Positions 10,179 to 21,577 of a DNA stretch of 64,000 nt are shown here, piece by piece. Under the pieces are notes generated by a model. The model did no database searches, was not told the DNA's origin, and saw only the letters and a list, made by a program, of their open reading frames with translations. The stretch is from assembly GCA_905221605.1 (NCBI GenBank), contig CAJNDS010002412.1, positions 1,629,386-1,693,385 on the forward strand, in the 5' to 3' direction. Both the position numbers and the translations under genes were made by a program. This DNA comes from Symbiodinium natans (lineage: Eukaryota > Sar > Dinophyceae > Suessiales > Symbiodiniaceae). Within the stretch, counting starts at the first letter, position 1; every line of letters starts with the position of its first letter.

Positions 10179-10577
10179 GTTTAGGGTTGAGGGTTTAGGG
10201 TTTAGGGTTTAGGGTTGAAGTTCTTATGCCTCTCAAAAGCATGCCCGAGGTTCGGGAAACATCTTCGACAATGCCCCATCAAGGATATTCGGATATGCAC
10301 TTCTAGAAAAAGCTACCGACAAATCCTAAACCCTAAACCCTAAACCCCAAACCCGAAACCAATCCTGAAATGCATGTTTCGGCCCTGGGGAACTCTTGCT
10401 GAGCCCATCCTGAATTCACCGAGCTCCGCACGAGAATCTTCACAAGCCAAGGCCTTAACGTCATCTTGCCGTTATGTAGGGGTTTACGGCTTACAGCGGT
10501 TTAGGGCTCATTTAGGGTTAGGGTTCAGGGTTTAGGGTTTGGGGTTTGGGGTTTAGGGTTTAGGGTTTAGGGTTTAT
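10179..10577. repeat. Short ITR blocks in both orientations
   Basis: 10179-10216 reads TTTAGGG, 10326-10361 reads CCCTAAA, 10518-10577 reads TTTAGGG with TTTGGGG variants. Orientation switches twice in 400 bases. Confidence 0.8.
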
Positions 10578-11130
10578 ATAGGGTTTAGGGCTCATTTAGG
10601 GTTGAGACAAAAAAAGTTAGGCCTTTCGGTTCTATATAAACAACAATATAGAAAATTCCTACGCGCTGAGCAACTGAACAAATGACAATTCCCAAGGGGG
10701 TGATAGGCAGGGCATATGAAGGCTCCCGTCCAGTCGGCGCGCCATGCGCGTGAACAGACTTAGAGGAGAACAATTTGCTTAAGAATTCCCCCAGAAAATA
10801 TAAACAAGATCCCATTGTTGCCCTTGTATAAAGAAAAAGAATAAGAATATACACATATATATATATATATGTATACATATAGAAAAATATACATAGTCAG
10901 CCCCGCAGTAAGACCTTGAGCTCATGAACGTCTTGGAATTCCGGCTTAGGCTTTAGGGGGGGGGGGGTTAGGGTGTAAGGTTCAGGGTTTAGGGGTTAGG
11001 GTTAAGGGTTAGGGTTTAGGGTTTAGGGTTAGCAGGCTTCAGGAGTTCGTTAGTCAGAGGCGGGATGTGGGGCCTCATTGAGCAGAGGCAAGGTTTGTTA
11101 GGCCCGAAAGCTTGACAATAATATTATAAC

Positions 11131-11192
11131 CTAAACCCTAAACCCTAAACCCTAAACCCTAAACCCTAAACCCTAAACCCTAAACCCTAAAC
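11131..11192 (-). repeat. CCCTAAA array
   Basis: Nine units, nearly exact. Confidence 0.9.
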
Positions 11193-11199
11193 CTAATAA

Positions 11200-12640
11200 G
11201 ATCCTCGAAAAGCCCCCGCAATCTTGGTCTCTCATCCTGGATGTCGGCAAGATGCCATGCCGGTGTCCAGGACAGGATCGTCGTAGTACCTCCGGTTGTA
11301 GCCTTGGCCATAGCACTCTGAAAACTCTCCTCGATCCGTGGTGAGGCATGTTTAGAATAGGCGCGATTGCCTGACTTTTTGAAAGCATTTAGCCCTACAA
11401 GACCATCACAAGATCGGCAAGCTCTTTAGTTTTACCACAACACACGCCCCCACACCCCCAGCATGTCACGCTGAAGTGTTGCACCGCGCTGAAAACCCAG
11501 CAGCCGTATGGATGCTGCCGCAACAACAGTAGGGTTTATAGAGTTTAAGATTTAGGGTTTTTAAGGCGCTGCGCCTCCAACAAAAGGGCACGACCATCCG
11601 TAGCGGTAGCCAGTCCTGAGGCGAGTGGCACGGTACGGCCACTTTCCAACATGTAGGGGTACCTACTGTATGTCCCAAAATACCATCATCCTTCCAGTTG
11701 TGACACCCAAAAGGGTGCAACCCCATTTTCGAAAATCTCATGCGAACTCCGGTCAACTTGCGCGCTGTGTGCTCTGCAACACAAGGTGCATAAAAAGATC
11801 GGATTAAGTTTCTTGCCACCGGTCTAGCTGATACTCTCGACGCACTGCAGGGCTTCGGGTTTAGTTTTAAAGGCTTAGCCCGAGGCCCGAGGTTTAGGGT
11901 CTATACCTGGGACACTCTTTACCTACAGTTTAACGGATTATACCTACTTACTAAGGGTAGCTACTTCTAAGCTATAGGTAAGTAGAGTTTCAGATAGTTC
12001 TTCTTGCAACGAACTCTAATGATAAGCGAAAAACTGGTGGAGCACCTCCCTCTAATGCGTGCCGTGTAGGGTGTAGCGCCTTCAGGCGAGGCACCTAGTA
12101 CCCGCCAGGGTTCTTGGGCCGTCGAGAAGCATCGTTTTTGTGATAGTTAGGAAGAGATTCGAGGTCTCGACACCATGCGGCGAGATCATCCAAAGCCAGC
12201 CCATTCATTAGGTCAGCCCGTTCTGAAGAAGCCCTCTGCCTGTTAAGTAGATTTCGTTGACCCCCAAGCCCTGAGATTCTGGAGCGGCACCTAGACACCT
12301 TAAACCCAAAAGTGTTCCAAGAGCCCACGCCGTTTTTGCCGGAAGTCTAATCAAAACTCTTTTTCGGAACAATCATAAAAACCTCCACCACCTACTCCTC
12401 CCAGACAATCAGCAGCATTCAAAATGGGCATCTCCCCAAGTACTGGTACCCCTTTTATACCCCAAATAGAATCGAATCCCTTTATAAAGGCACACCCCAA
12501 TTTTAAAGGGCGCTCCTCTTGTCGTAATGAAACCCCCAAATCGCAGAACCTGGCATTCGGAACCCCTTGGACTTACTGGGCCCCCCCTCTGGGCACCTGA
12601 CAGCTGAAAGAGGCCTGGATAGAGCCGGCCGGTGTCGACC
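11200..12640. other. Low-feature stretch
   Basis: Unique sequence holding one family I element. Frames of 60-117 codons (longest 11466-11819 minus) show no recognisable domain. Words such as GGTACCCCTTTTATACCCCA and CCAAATAGAATCGAAT near 12445-12475 recur diverged at 8630-8660. Confidence 0.45.
11907..11995. mobile_element. Family I short inverted-repeat element
   Basis: ACTCTTTACCTACAGTTTA at the left and TAAGCTATAGGTAAGTAGAG at the right are imperfect inverted repeats around TACCTACTTACTAAGGGTAG. Related sequences lie at about 8687-8749 and 50857-50938. Confidence 0.5.
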
Positions 12641-12657
12641 AGGTACCCGTCTGGCCT

Positions 12658-12698
12658 CTAGGGTTTAGGGTTTAGGGTTTAGGGTTTAGGGTTTAGGG
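12658..12698 (+). repeat. TTTAGGG array
   Basis: Five to six exact units. Confidence 0.9.
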
Positions 12699-12917
12699 AT
12701 CTGGAAAACCCCAAAAAACCCTACTCAAGCCGCTCCATGTTCTCAGCATGGGATGGTACCCCTAAACCCCTTGTCTCGGGCTGTTTCCGCCGGGTTGAGG
12801 AAGGCTTATAAGGTAGGGCGCCGCATTGAGGTGCTGTGCTGCTCAGCATAGCATAGCTCTTGCTGGGCTTTACTGTGGCTGAAGATCCCCACTCATCATG
12901 AGCTCGCGTTTTGATGG

Positions 12918-12996
12918 CGATTCGGAGAGTGAGTGTGCGAGTGAGAGTGAGGGTGAGAGTGTGAGTGAGAGGGAGAGTGAGAGGGAGAGCGAGGGC
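12918..12996 (+). repeat. GAGAGT/GTGAGA microsatellite
   Basis: Imperfect GAGTGAGAG repeat. A second, similar one lies at 13462-13531. Ser/Glu or Leu/Ser-rich frames across them are repeat artefacts. Confidence 0.85.
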
Positions 12997-13461
12997 CGCT
13001 TTAAGCTGAAAAAACTTGTCAACCACAACGACCCTGATAAGGAGCGAAGGGGCAATTTGAAGCAAAAGGAAAGGACCAGATAGGGATGGGTGGTTCCAGC
13101 TGGAGGCATTTTGCTTGGCTGGTGTGAGTGCTGGTGATAAGACCAGCAGGACACGGCAAGAGAATTCCAGGAGAAGCCGACCAGGGCTCTGATGGCCTGT
13201 AAAGCCCAAAGGGCCCGTATCTGGTGAGATCCTGACCAGCGAGCTCAGATCTGGAGACCTGGGGACCAGATGTAGAAGCAGCTAGGGTAGCTAGGGCAAT
13301 GCAAACCCAGAACACAAAAGGCTCACGGTGTACCGGTGTAAGGCCTGGTGGTGACCAGGCCAGCTGGGCAAGACAAGGCTGTCACATAGGTAGGGCGGCC
13401 TACTTGAAGTTTCACCCAACAGCCAAAGGCAGCGCTCCGTGCGCTTCGAGACCACAAAAAA

Positions 13462-13531
13462 AGAGAGGGAGAGTGAGAGTGAGATTGGGAGCGAGAGTGA
13501 GAATGAGGGTGAGATTGAGAGTGAAAGCAAG
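13462..13531 (+). repeat. GAGAGT-type microsatellite, second block
   Basis: Imperfect GAGAGTGAGA repeat immediately left of a family A element. Confidence 0.8.
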
Positions 13532-13538
13532 AGAAGAA

Positions 13539-13649
13539 CCTTGGGGACGAAATGAAGCCTAAAATTGGGGTCATATACCCTATACTACTATAATTCCTAG
13601 TAAGGTGTATGAACCATAAACCCTGTTAAGGTTCATTTCGTCCCCGAGG
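13539..13649. mobile_element. Family A MITE, copy 2 (intact)
   Basis: 111 bp with the same termini (one base changed in the right arm), in the orientation opposite to copy 1 as judged by the internal TTGGGGTCATATACCC. It is flanked by AA on each side. Confidence 0.8.
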
Positions 13650-15500
13650 AATAGGCAACAAAAACCAGGGCTAACATCAAGAACTCCGTGCAGCAGGGTC
13701 GAGTCGTGGCTTGTGTCCCCTTCGCACTGAACCCTGCAAAAACCTCAACACCTCAAAGCCCCAAAGCCCCGTGCAAAGCACAACCCTATACTATAAACCC
13801 TAATGTTAACGTCGCTTCCCCCATCGTGTTTTGGTCCCCGGGATTTGGAGGGGTCACAAAAAGAGGGGGTGTCAATCATTGGAATCTGGGGGTCTTCTGG
13901 GGTCTGGGGGGGGTCAGCTGTCAGGGTCTGCTCTGCTTTGTCTTGAAGGGTTCCAACGAGATCTGCTTCTCTAAAGACTGAGCCTCGGAGCTCTTTCAAG
14001 CCAGCTCAGCTGAAAAGTCTTCTCAGCAATGGAACTCTTAAGCCATTTTCAGGAAAATTTTGCATTCCTGGCCGGAAAAATATTGCAGTTGTCACCCCAT
14101 TATTTTTCTCACCGGACCCCCCTATATAGACTTGTTTATAGATTTCAGCCCGGAAACCTCCCGCAATGGAAGGGAGTCTTCGGCAGGGGCCCTCTGGCCC
14201 GGCGAATATTGCAATTACCACCCCATTTATAAATGTGAGGTTAACATTCATTATATGAACCCGAGACTCCTACACCGGAAGACACTTCTGCTGCACAGGT
14301 GCGCAGTGGAAGTTGCCGTCTGGAAGTTCACGCGTGTCGCATCCCAACCAGAGCCGAACCTGTGTTTCTTAAGCTGGGTTGCCCAGTAACCTGGGATTAA
14401 AACAGGGTGCCTTTTTTTGCTCAAAGGGGTTTATAAGGGAACCTAAACCCCCCCAAAAAGGGAATAAGGGCACACTGGGCATCCTAGCAAGGGGCGATGA
14501 ACGGAGCTGCCGTAGGTCGGGCGTGTGGGGAGTGCGGCTTGGGGTTTAAGGTTTTTAGGGCCTTTGGGGGATAGGATTAGGGGGACCCTTGGGGACATAG
14601 ACCCTACGAATAAGGTCCCTGTTTAAGAGAGCCAGAAGAGGGTTTAGCAGGGGTACCCTTTGAAGGCTACCTAGGAGCCTTAGGGCAGCACCTCAACGTC
14701 GCAGTTCTGGGGCCTTGGCCAACGGTTCAAAAGGCCTGAAGTGGCCTCTCCCTCAAAAATCGGGGCTTCTCCGACACAGGGTTTGTTCTCGCGAGCTCCC
14801 TCATCTAGTCTTCAAGAACTTTTCCAGCCAGCCATTGCTGTGCTGCTTCATGACTGAGGCAAGCTATTGAGGAATCAAGACAGTCACCCTAAACCCTAAA
14901 CCCTAAATGTAATCAGGGGCGGGCGTGGCTTCGACCTTTCAACCTGCATCCATGCACGCCACGGTAAGGCCGCAGCCAATGAATGGCGAACCACGCTCCC
15001 GTCGACAGAGTCTGCAACCTAACGCCCCCACAAGTGAGGAAAGCTGCGACATGTTAACGTGACATGAGTAGCTGGTAGGATCATCTTTCACGATGCTGAT
15101 GTATCCGGACGCCAGTGTGCAGAAACTGCATGCAGGGTCTCTCTTTGGTTGCTCTCTGTATTCGGCGCTGTCTCTCCTCTCTCGCTCTCTCCATCTCCGG
15201 GTTCCTCTCCCCTCTCCCTTCCTAGGAACATTACAAGGCTCCAGCTCAGCTTTGCGCGACCATTCGCTACCCAACCTCCGCGGCGTTGAGGGGCCCGGGG
15301 TTGGGGCGGAGGGTCCTGAAATAACCTCGAAGACAATCTCACGAACAGTCGCACAACTCGCCCAAACCCCGAAACCATAGAGCCCACATCTACCAGCTCG
15401 TGGGGTGTAGGGGTTATAGGGTTTAGTGAGACAATCAGTCCGACAGTGTTGACATGGTTCGTTGTTCAGGTGGTTTCCCTAAACCCTACTACGTAAGCCC
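13650..15500. other. Low-feature stretch
   Basis: 14060-14240 contains a 35-base direct repeat with changes (CTGGCCGG-AATATTGCAGTTG and CTGGCCCGGCGAATATTGCA, each followed by CACCCCATT). A family F element lies at 14381-14480 and a short CCCTAAA block at 14886-14908. Overlapping frames at 14939-15387 are mirror shadows without domains. Confidence 0.45.
14381..14480. mobile_element. Family F MITE
   Basis: GCCCAGTAACC at the left, CACTGGGC at the right; internal GGGTGCCTTTTTTT, TTTATAAGGGAACC and AAAAAGGG match the copy at 38822. Confidence 0.6.
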
Positions 15501-15501
15501 A

Positions 15502-15611
15502 GTGGGGACCAAATGAACCCTAAAATTGGGGTCATATACCCCATGCAACTCTAATTCCTATTAAAGTATATGAGCCATAAACCCTTTTTGGGGTTCATGT
15601 GGTCCCCGAGG
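15502..15611. mobile_element. Family A MITE, copy 3
   Basis: The arms are diverged (GTGGGGACCAAATGAACC and GGTTCATGTGGTCCCC), the core is typical, and the length is about 110 bp. Confidence 0.75.
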
Positions 15612-15738
15612 CCCATGGTTCCCCAGTTTTCCTCGTTTAAGCAAGATCTTGTGGCCCATATACCTTTAATGGGACGACCCCACAGCACGAAAATCCTCCC
15701 TGAGCCAAAGGGTCCATGTACCTCAGTAGTATATACTT

Positions 15739-15870
15739 GGGTTGTATTAGGGTTTAAGGTTAAGGGTTCAGGGCTTAGGGTTTAAACCCTAAACCCTAAA
15801 CCCTAAACCCTAAACCCTAAACCCTAAACCCTAAACCCTTTGGGGTTCAGGGTTTAGGGTTTAGAACATA
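15739..15870. repeat. Telomere repeats with a head-to-head junction
   Basis: TTTAGGG-like units (15739-15780) meet CCCTAAA units (15785-15838) at a perfect palindrome TTAGGGTTTAAACCCTAA (centre about 15783). The array then flips back to TTTAGGG at 15850-15870. The first junction has the polarity of an end-to-end telomere fusion. Confidence 0.85.
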
Positions 15871-16341
15871 CCCAAGGCCCGGGCCAGATCTCAAAAGCCT
15901 GGCAGGCTCCACTTCACAAGACAACATCTTCTCGTTCTTGAAGCAACTGAGGGGAATTCGGGAACTGGGCCCTTGTAAAGGAAAAACAACAGGATGTAAT
16001 TCAGGAAAGTAGCCTCCCTGAAAGGTGAATTTTCATATTGAGAGCTAGCAGGACAAAAGGTTTGGGAGACTTGTAGAGGAGCACCCTTTGAAAGGCAACA
16101 TTCTCACTTTCTCTTGCCAGACCCTGAACACCAAATTCGTGGCCGTCTAAGCATCCTCATGCTACTCCTCCGAAGCTCAGCCTTGAAAGCTTGTAGCCTT
16201 AGGCGCTTAGGCCTTAGGCTTCGGGCGTATCAGGATTATGTAGGGTGTGGGCTTAGGGATTAAAACTTGTTGGTGAATCTCAAGAACGTTCACATCTCAG
16301 GCCCGCGAGCCCATCCCCTCTAGCTCCGAGAACATCTTGTG

Positions 16342-16400
16342 ACCCTAAACCCTGAACCCTAAACCCTAAGCCCTAAACCCTAAACCCTCAACCCAAACCC
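16342..16400 (-). repeat. Degenerate CCCTAAA block
   Basis: About seven units including CCCTGAA and CCCTAAG. Confidence 0.8.
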
Positions 16401-16529
16401 ATGCAACACTACAAGCAGAATCTGTGGGCTCCCGGCCACCGACGGCGAATACCTCAGCAGCCCGGAAGTATGACCTCAATCGCCTCTTCCTACGTCTCAG
16501 CCAGTCAGAGAACAGTAGGAGTAGACAAG

Positions 16530-16700
16530 CATATATATATATATATAGGTATTTATTTATGAGTATTTATTTGTATATGTATACATATATATATATATAC
16601 ATCATATTTGCTATTTATATGTTTATATTTTTATTTTTGTGATATTTCTATTTATATTTATACTTATATTTGCAAGTTATTTATATTTATATGTACACAT
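16530..16700 (+). repeat. AT-rich microsatellite cluster
   Basis: (TA)n runs at 16531-16546 and 16584-16598 with TATTTATATTTA-type sequence between and after; a smaller (AT)n block sits at 10853-10870. Tyr/Ile-rich frames here are artefacts. Confidence 0.8.
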
Positions 16701-17159
16701 ACATGTGCCCAATGCGTTGTTCTCGCAATATGTCCACTGTCCCCTCCCGGCCGTATCAAACAGTCCCCAGCTTCCGAGCGCACCTGAATTTAGGCCCCTT
16801 GTTATATAACCCTTGTGTACACTATATGCAAGAAGGGCACATACTTCGGATCCCTATGACAAGAGTAAGGGACTATACTAAGGGCCCATGGTTCCAACAT
16901 GTTCCAGCCTTATAGGGCTTTTTACAGGGTATGCGGTGCACCTCATCTCCAAGCCCTCCATGTCTCTGCGGTCCTTTTCTCCTCCTCTTGGCCCCAGCAC
17001 CCCAAGCGGAGCGGAGACGCGACAGGCGGGCTGGAGCGTCGGGGAAGGCCTGCAGGACGCAGGGATTAGGGATGAAGCAGGTAGCCCAACATCCGAAGGT
17101 CTCCTTGAGTGCGGGGATGTGGGACGCCAGGCTTGCTCAGTGCAAGCAGAAGCACGTGC

Positions 17160-17614
17160 ACCTAAACCCTAAACCCTAAACCCTAATCCCTAAACCCTGC
17201 TGTAGCAAACTAGGGCAGGTCATTTCCGGCTCTCAACCCTGAGTTCCAGTGGGTTTCAGCATGCCAGGCTGGATCATATCCCGCCCTTTTGGATCAACTA
17301 TGAACCCTTAAATTGGTATGATGAACCACCTTCTGGACCAATATGAAACCCTAAACCCTAAACCCTAAACCCCTGAAATTGGGATCATCAATAACATACC
17401 CTATTAGATAGGCTCCTATTCCATAACATGGGACCTGGAACTTTGTAAGGTGCCTTGGGCCCTCCCCGAGAGTGCCTCCACGCCGGCGGCGTTCCTGGGA
17501 GCGTCTTCCCACAGCCCGATAGCCGCAACGCACATTCTTCTCAACAACCCTGAACCCTTTTGACTTGCTGACCCTAAACCCTAAACCCTAAACCCTAAAC
17601 CCTAAACCCTAAAC
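17160..17614 (-). repeat. Three CCCTAAA blocks (17160-17200, 17346-17372, 17569-17614)
   Basis: Six, four and six units. The intervening sequence carries no supported gene. Confidence 0.85.
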
Positions 17615-18435
17615 AACTCTGGATGGTTTGGAGCTGGTGGCACAGTTAAGGGTATTCAAGATTTGGCATCCCGAAACCCTCAGCAAAGCTCTGCATACTC
17701 TCTTCCGTTCTTCAACTTTGTCTTCGAAGGGCTGCAGGACCAGCACCAACGAGCCGCGAGCCTGGAGCCAGAGGAGTATGTAACAGTATGTATACAGGGT
17801 TTCGCCGTTCACGCCCACACAGCGCTAGAAGGCAGGCATCCTCCAGACCGGAAGAAGAAACGACCTCTGTGACGCCATGTAGGATTCAATTTTTTGCGGG
17901 TTTAGGGACACCCCTAAGTTCATCAACGCCACACGAACCCGCTGTCGAATGTAATTCAAGTTGGAGGAGCCAGTCCGGATTAACCCCTGAAAACCCAGAG
18001 CTCCTAAATAGTTCCAATGGGCCCCAAAAAGCAAACCTGAACCCCCCTAAACCCTAAACCCCAAACCCCCTTAACCCCCCCCCCCCTCCCCCACACAAGA
18101 CCCAAGGGACCTCCGATTGCCGAAGAAGCCGATGGCGCTCTTGACAGCTGTGTTGGCCTCATGTGATTTAGGGGGTCAGGGTTTATGGGGTCTGGGGTAC
18201 ACGACGGCTCGATGATGGTGACTTGACCGTTTGCGACTCGGACAAGCCTTGGGCCAGATTTTGGGGAACACAACTGTGACTGACCAGCAAACAGGCCCCA
18301 AGCTCTTTCCACAAAGGAAAACACTTTGCATCCTGATCTCCTGGTCGGCTCTGTGCAGAGCACGGAGCATGATTGACGATTGGGGATTCGGAAAGCTCCA
18401 CAGGCTGTCCTCTGCTTACCATTAACTGTCCCCTC

Positions 18436-18624
18436 CCTGGGGACGAAATGAACACCAAAATTGGAGTCATATACCCTGACTGCTATTTAGGTGTATGAAC
18501 CATAAACCCTTTTAGGGTTCATTTGCAGGACGGGCTATTCTACCCAACCCCTTTAAAAGACCCTTTATAGGGTTCATTATGGGGATTATAGGGACTAATA
18601 GCCCATCCTGGTTAGTCCCCAAGG
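18436..18624. mobile_element. Family A MITE, copy 4, with a family B element nested in its right arm
   Basis: The left arm and core are normal to 18523 (GGTTCATTT). The arm resumes at 18613 as TAGTCCCCAAGG. Between them lies a complete family B inverted-repeat element. Confidence 0.7.
18525..18612. mobile_element. Family B MITE nested in family A
   Basis: CAGGACGGGCTATT at the left and AATAGCCCATCCTG at the right are inverted copies with one mismatch, about 85 bp end to end. Confidence 0.65.
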
Positions 18625-18754
18625 GGTCCACTCTACAAAGCGCGTGAGTGCTGCAGACCCAGTGGCGGCCGTTGAGGTAGCAGTGGTCCTCGCCCTTGAT
18701 CCTTAGCGTCTCTGACCGCTATGGACTCCCTGGGTTTAAGGCTTTCATTTTTCC

Positions 18755-18990
18755 GGTTTAGGGTTTATAGGGTTTTTAGGGTTTATAGGGTTTATAGGGT
18801 TTATAGGGTTTAGGGGTTTAGAGGTCTAGGGGTTGAGGGTTTAAGGGTGTAGGGTTTGGAAATAGAGTCTGCTGTCCAGTCTGAACCCTCCGGTTTAGGG
18901 TCTAGGGTTTAGGGGTGTAGGGTTTAGGGGTTTAAGGGTTTAGGGGTTTAGGGGTTTAGGGTTTTAGGGTTTAAGGTTTAGGGTCTCTAA
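18755..18990 (+). repeat. Variant-rich TTTAGGG region
   Basis: TTTATAGGG (four in a row near 18766-18802), TTTAGGGG, TTGAGGG and GTGTAGGG are mixed. Order decays from both ends. Confidence 0.8.
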
Positions 18991-19246
18991 GCTTTGACAG
19001 CTCTTGACTTAGTTGTCCAGTATCCTGGAAGAACTAAAGGTTCACCTTTGGGACTTTTTGGCGATTACAATTTGAGGTTAAACGTTACTCTACTCTACTA
19101 CTATGTATTTAGGGATTACAACGCCCCAAAACTCCCAAGAAGTTTTCAGGTAGAAGCCCAGGGTCTGTGTCGAACCTCGGCAGAATTTGGATGTGCAGGC
19201 CTCCAGCAAGCGGCGGGGCTTTCGGCTGGCTTTCGGATTGATGGTG

Positions 19247-19431
19247 CCCTGGGGGCCAAATAGAACCCTAAAACTTTGGGGTTACCTTTAACCTTTTCTG
19301 GGGGGTTTAGGGTTTAGGGTTTAGGGTTTAGGGTTTAGGGCTAGGGTTGAGGGTCATATACCCTATACTATTGTAATCCCTTGTAAGGTAATATGAACCA
19401 TACCCTTTTAGGGTTCATCTGGTCCCCAAGG
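19247..19431. mobile_element. Family A MITE, copy 5, with internal telomere-repeat expansion
   Basis: The outer arms CTGGGGGCCAAATAGAACCC and GGTTCATCTGGTCCCCAAGG enclose a typical core (GTCATATACCCTATACTA). After the left arm, 19299-19350 is an array of TTTAGGG units, making the element 185 bp instead of 111. Confidence 0.7.
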
Positions 19432-19660
19432 TTCTGCCGCGCATGCGAGTTAAAACGGAGCTTCAGACCATGACACGATGCGCGTGCTAGTCTGTGGCTT
19501 GGGACTTGGTTTAGACTTGGAGGGCTCTGAACCAACTAGCAAGAAGAATCGTAGCACCGGAGGGGCCTCAGAGTTTCGAGGGTCGAACATTCGGCCAAGG
19601 AGCCATCTCACTTGCCACAGATCCCGGCCAGATGGGGAGCACGAGTACAACCTCACAGTT

Positions 19661-20118
19661 GAAACCCCTAAACCCTAAACCCTAAACCCTACACCCTAAA
19701 CCCTAAACCCTAAACCCCAACCCTTACAAGGATGGGCAATCAGGCCCGATAATTCCCATAATCAACCCTATGAAGGGCGTTGTTGAAGGGTTATGGCGAT
19801 CCCTCCATGCCCACAGTCCCACGACAAACACTCTCGACGAGGCAGCAGCTGGAATCCCATGGGTGGATCTCCCTAAACCCTAAACCCTAAACCCTTTATC
19901 ATGACTTGGGGCAAGTCACAGGGCTCCTTATAGGTTCTGACTTAAAGTAATGAATATACTCCTTCTGGGGCTCTTCTAAGGGAAGCTTCGTGGTCCCTCC
20001 TGAAGTATGGGCCCTTATTGGGTTTCAGAGGATATATAAGGTCCCATGGAAGGATCCTTACAGCCCTCTGAAGGGGACCCTAAACCCTAAACCCTAAACC
20101 CCAAACCCTAAACCCCAT
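19661..20118 (-). repeat. CCCTAAA blocks (19661-19731, 19872-19896, 20078-20118)
   Basis: Nine, three and five units with CCCTACA and CCCCAAA variants. Confidence 0.85.
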
Positions 20119-20239
20119 AACTCCCCCCAGTTCTCCGAAGCGGCCGAGAGCGCCGGGCCCTCTGTGCCCAGCGACCGGAGCAGCGCTTCCACGGCCCGGC
20201 ACATGAGCCCCTCCTCAAAGGGCGGGTTGCCTGGGCTGC

Positions 20240-20440
20240 AGGGTTTAGGGTTTAGGGTTTAGGGTTTAGGGTTTAGGGTTTAGGGTTTTCGGGTAGAATA
20301 GCCCGTCCTGGTCTATGGGAGGGTTTAGCAAGGGTTGAGGGTTTTTGAATGTGAGCTAAGGGCTTTTAGAGGGTTTAGGGACTTTAGGGGTTGTAGGGGT
20401 TTAGGGTTTAGGGGTCTTGGTGTTTTAGGGCTTTAGGGAA
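20240..20440 (+). repeat. TTTAGGG array then degenerate TTTAGGGG
   Basis: 20240-20287 has about six exact units; 20370-20440 is decayed. Confidence 0.8.
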
Positions 20441-20664
20441 GCCTTTGGCACCACGATGCTCCCAATCCAAAGTCCAAAACATTTTATCAACCAGGGCTCT
20501 CCGAGAGACCCAAAACAGCTAACCTCTGAAGCCCCAAACTCCTCCACGTGGGGGTCGTTCGGGGGGGGGTTTAGGGTTTGAGGGTTTAGCCTTTTTGAGA
20601 GTTCCCATCATATGGGATTCCTATATTGGAGACATGCCCCCATATCTGAAAGCATCCGAATCCG

Positions 20665-20764
20665 AAACCCTAAACCCTAAACCCTACACCCTACACCCTA
20701 CACCCTACACCCTACACCCTAAACCCTAAACCCTAAACCCTAAACCCTAAACCCTAAACCCTAA
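20665..20764 (-). repeat. CCCTAAA array with a block of CCCTACA
   Basis: Two CCCTAAA, five CCCTACA in a row (20686-20720), then six CCCTAAA. The variant is clustered, not scattered. Confidence 0.9.
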
Positions 20765-21106
20765 GCCGCCCGAAACCCTTATTTGTGCGCCACGTGACAC
20801 TCGAAGCTTCCGCCCTGCAAAAGCGCCTCTTCGCAGAAGCGGAAGAATCCCCCAGCGGATCCAAAGGCGCGATCTGTATCCTTGGGTTTGTTTAGGGTTT
20901 TAGGGTTCTAGGGTTTTAAGGTTTTTGAATTTTCGGTGATTAGGGTGCCTGCTGGAAAACAAGATCTAAACAAATTTAGCAACATAGTAGGTTTGCTTAG
21001 GGAGTGAGCTAGATAGGCTATATAGAGCACATCGATATCTATATCTCTAGCAAACCCTGATGTAGAACAGCCCCTCACTTCTCGAAACAACTTGCTAGGG
21101 TGCTGC

Positions 21107-21475
21107 TTAGGACTGCGTGTTACACAGCGGGCGTCCGGCAATTATGAGGGCACCCATGCAAAAAAAATGTCTCAGCCAGGCATCTGGAAAAAGAGAGCAA
21201 TATGAGGAGAGCGTGCAGTTCAGGGGCGAGGCAAACAGCTCATGTTGCACCCCGAACACTTCTCGGAGGCATTGGAACACCTGCACATGGAGCCGGCTTG
21301 TGTTTGCTGCTCGTGGCACAGCCCGTAAGCAAGCTCCAGGTTTTGCATTTCCAATGGGCCACAAGTGAAGGTTGAAAGGAATGTGACTTGGCGACCTTCC
21401 TAAAATCCCGTGCGTAGTGGATAGGACATCTGCAACCAGCTGCACCAAAGCTGGCAGCAACGTCTCACACGTCAT
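21107..21475 (-). CDS. Candidate short ORF with a degenerate SL-like string upstream
   Basis: ATG at 21475 (MTCETLLPALVQLVADVL) to 21107 gives 122 residues; the frame is also open upstream through a TTG codon at 21541. Composition looks protein-like (Leu/Val/Ala helix, Cys and Phe scattered), but no family is recognised. About 50 bases upstream, 21516-21530 read on the minus strand is CATTTTGGTGCAGG. That shares CATTTTGG with the spliced leader but diverges after it. Telomere repeats begin 15 bases further upstream. It could be an older retroposed fragment; chance is not excluded. Confidence 0.3.
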   Translation of the reverse strand: MTCETLLPALVQLVADVLSTTHGILGRSPSHIPFNLHLWPIGNAKPGACLRAVPRAANTSRLHVQVFQCLREVFGVQHELFASPLNCTLSSYCSLFPDAWLRHFFCMGALIIAGRPLCNTQS

Positions 21476-21544
21476 GGCGGAAGACGGCCACCCAACAAGC
21501 CCATCCAAACACAAACCTGCACCAAAATGAAACAAACCCAAAGC

Positions 21545-21577
21545 CTAAACCCTAAACCCTAAACCCTAAACCCTAAG
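21545..21577 (-). repeat. CCCTAAA array, last ITR before the retrotransposon
   Basis: Four to five units; only weak TTTAGGG scraps (21620-21640) follow before 21841. Confidence 0.85.

Noticed and set aside
12898-13083. Ser/Glu-rich ORF
   Set aside because: Microsatellite-driven; no support outside the repeat.
17285-17400. Possible diverged family A element
   Set aside because: Shares only scattered words (GAACCCTTAAATTGG, ATAACATACCC); no recognisable termini.
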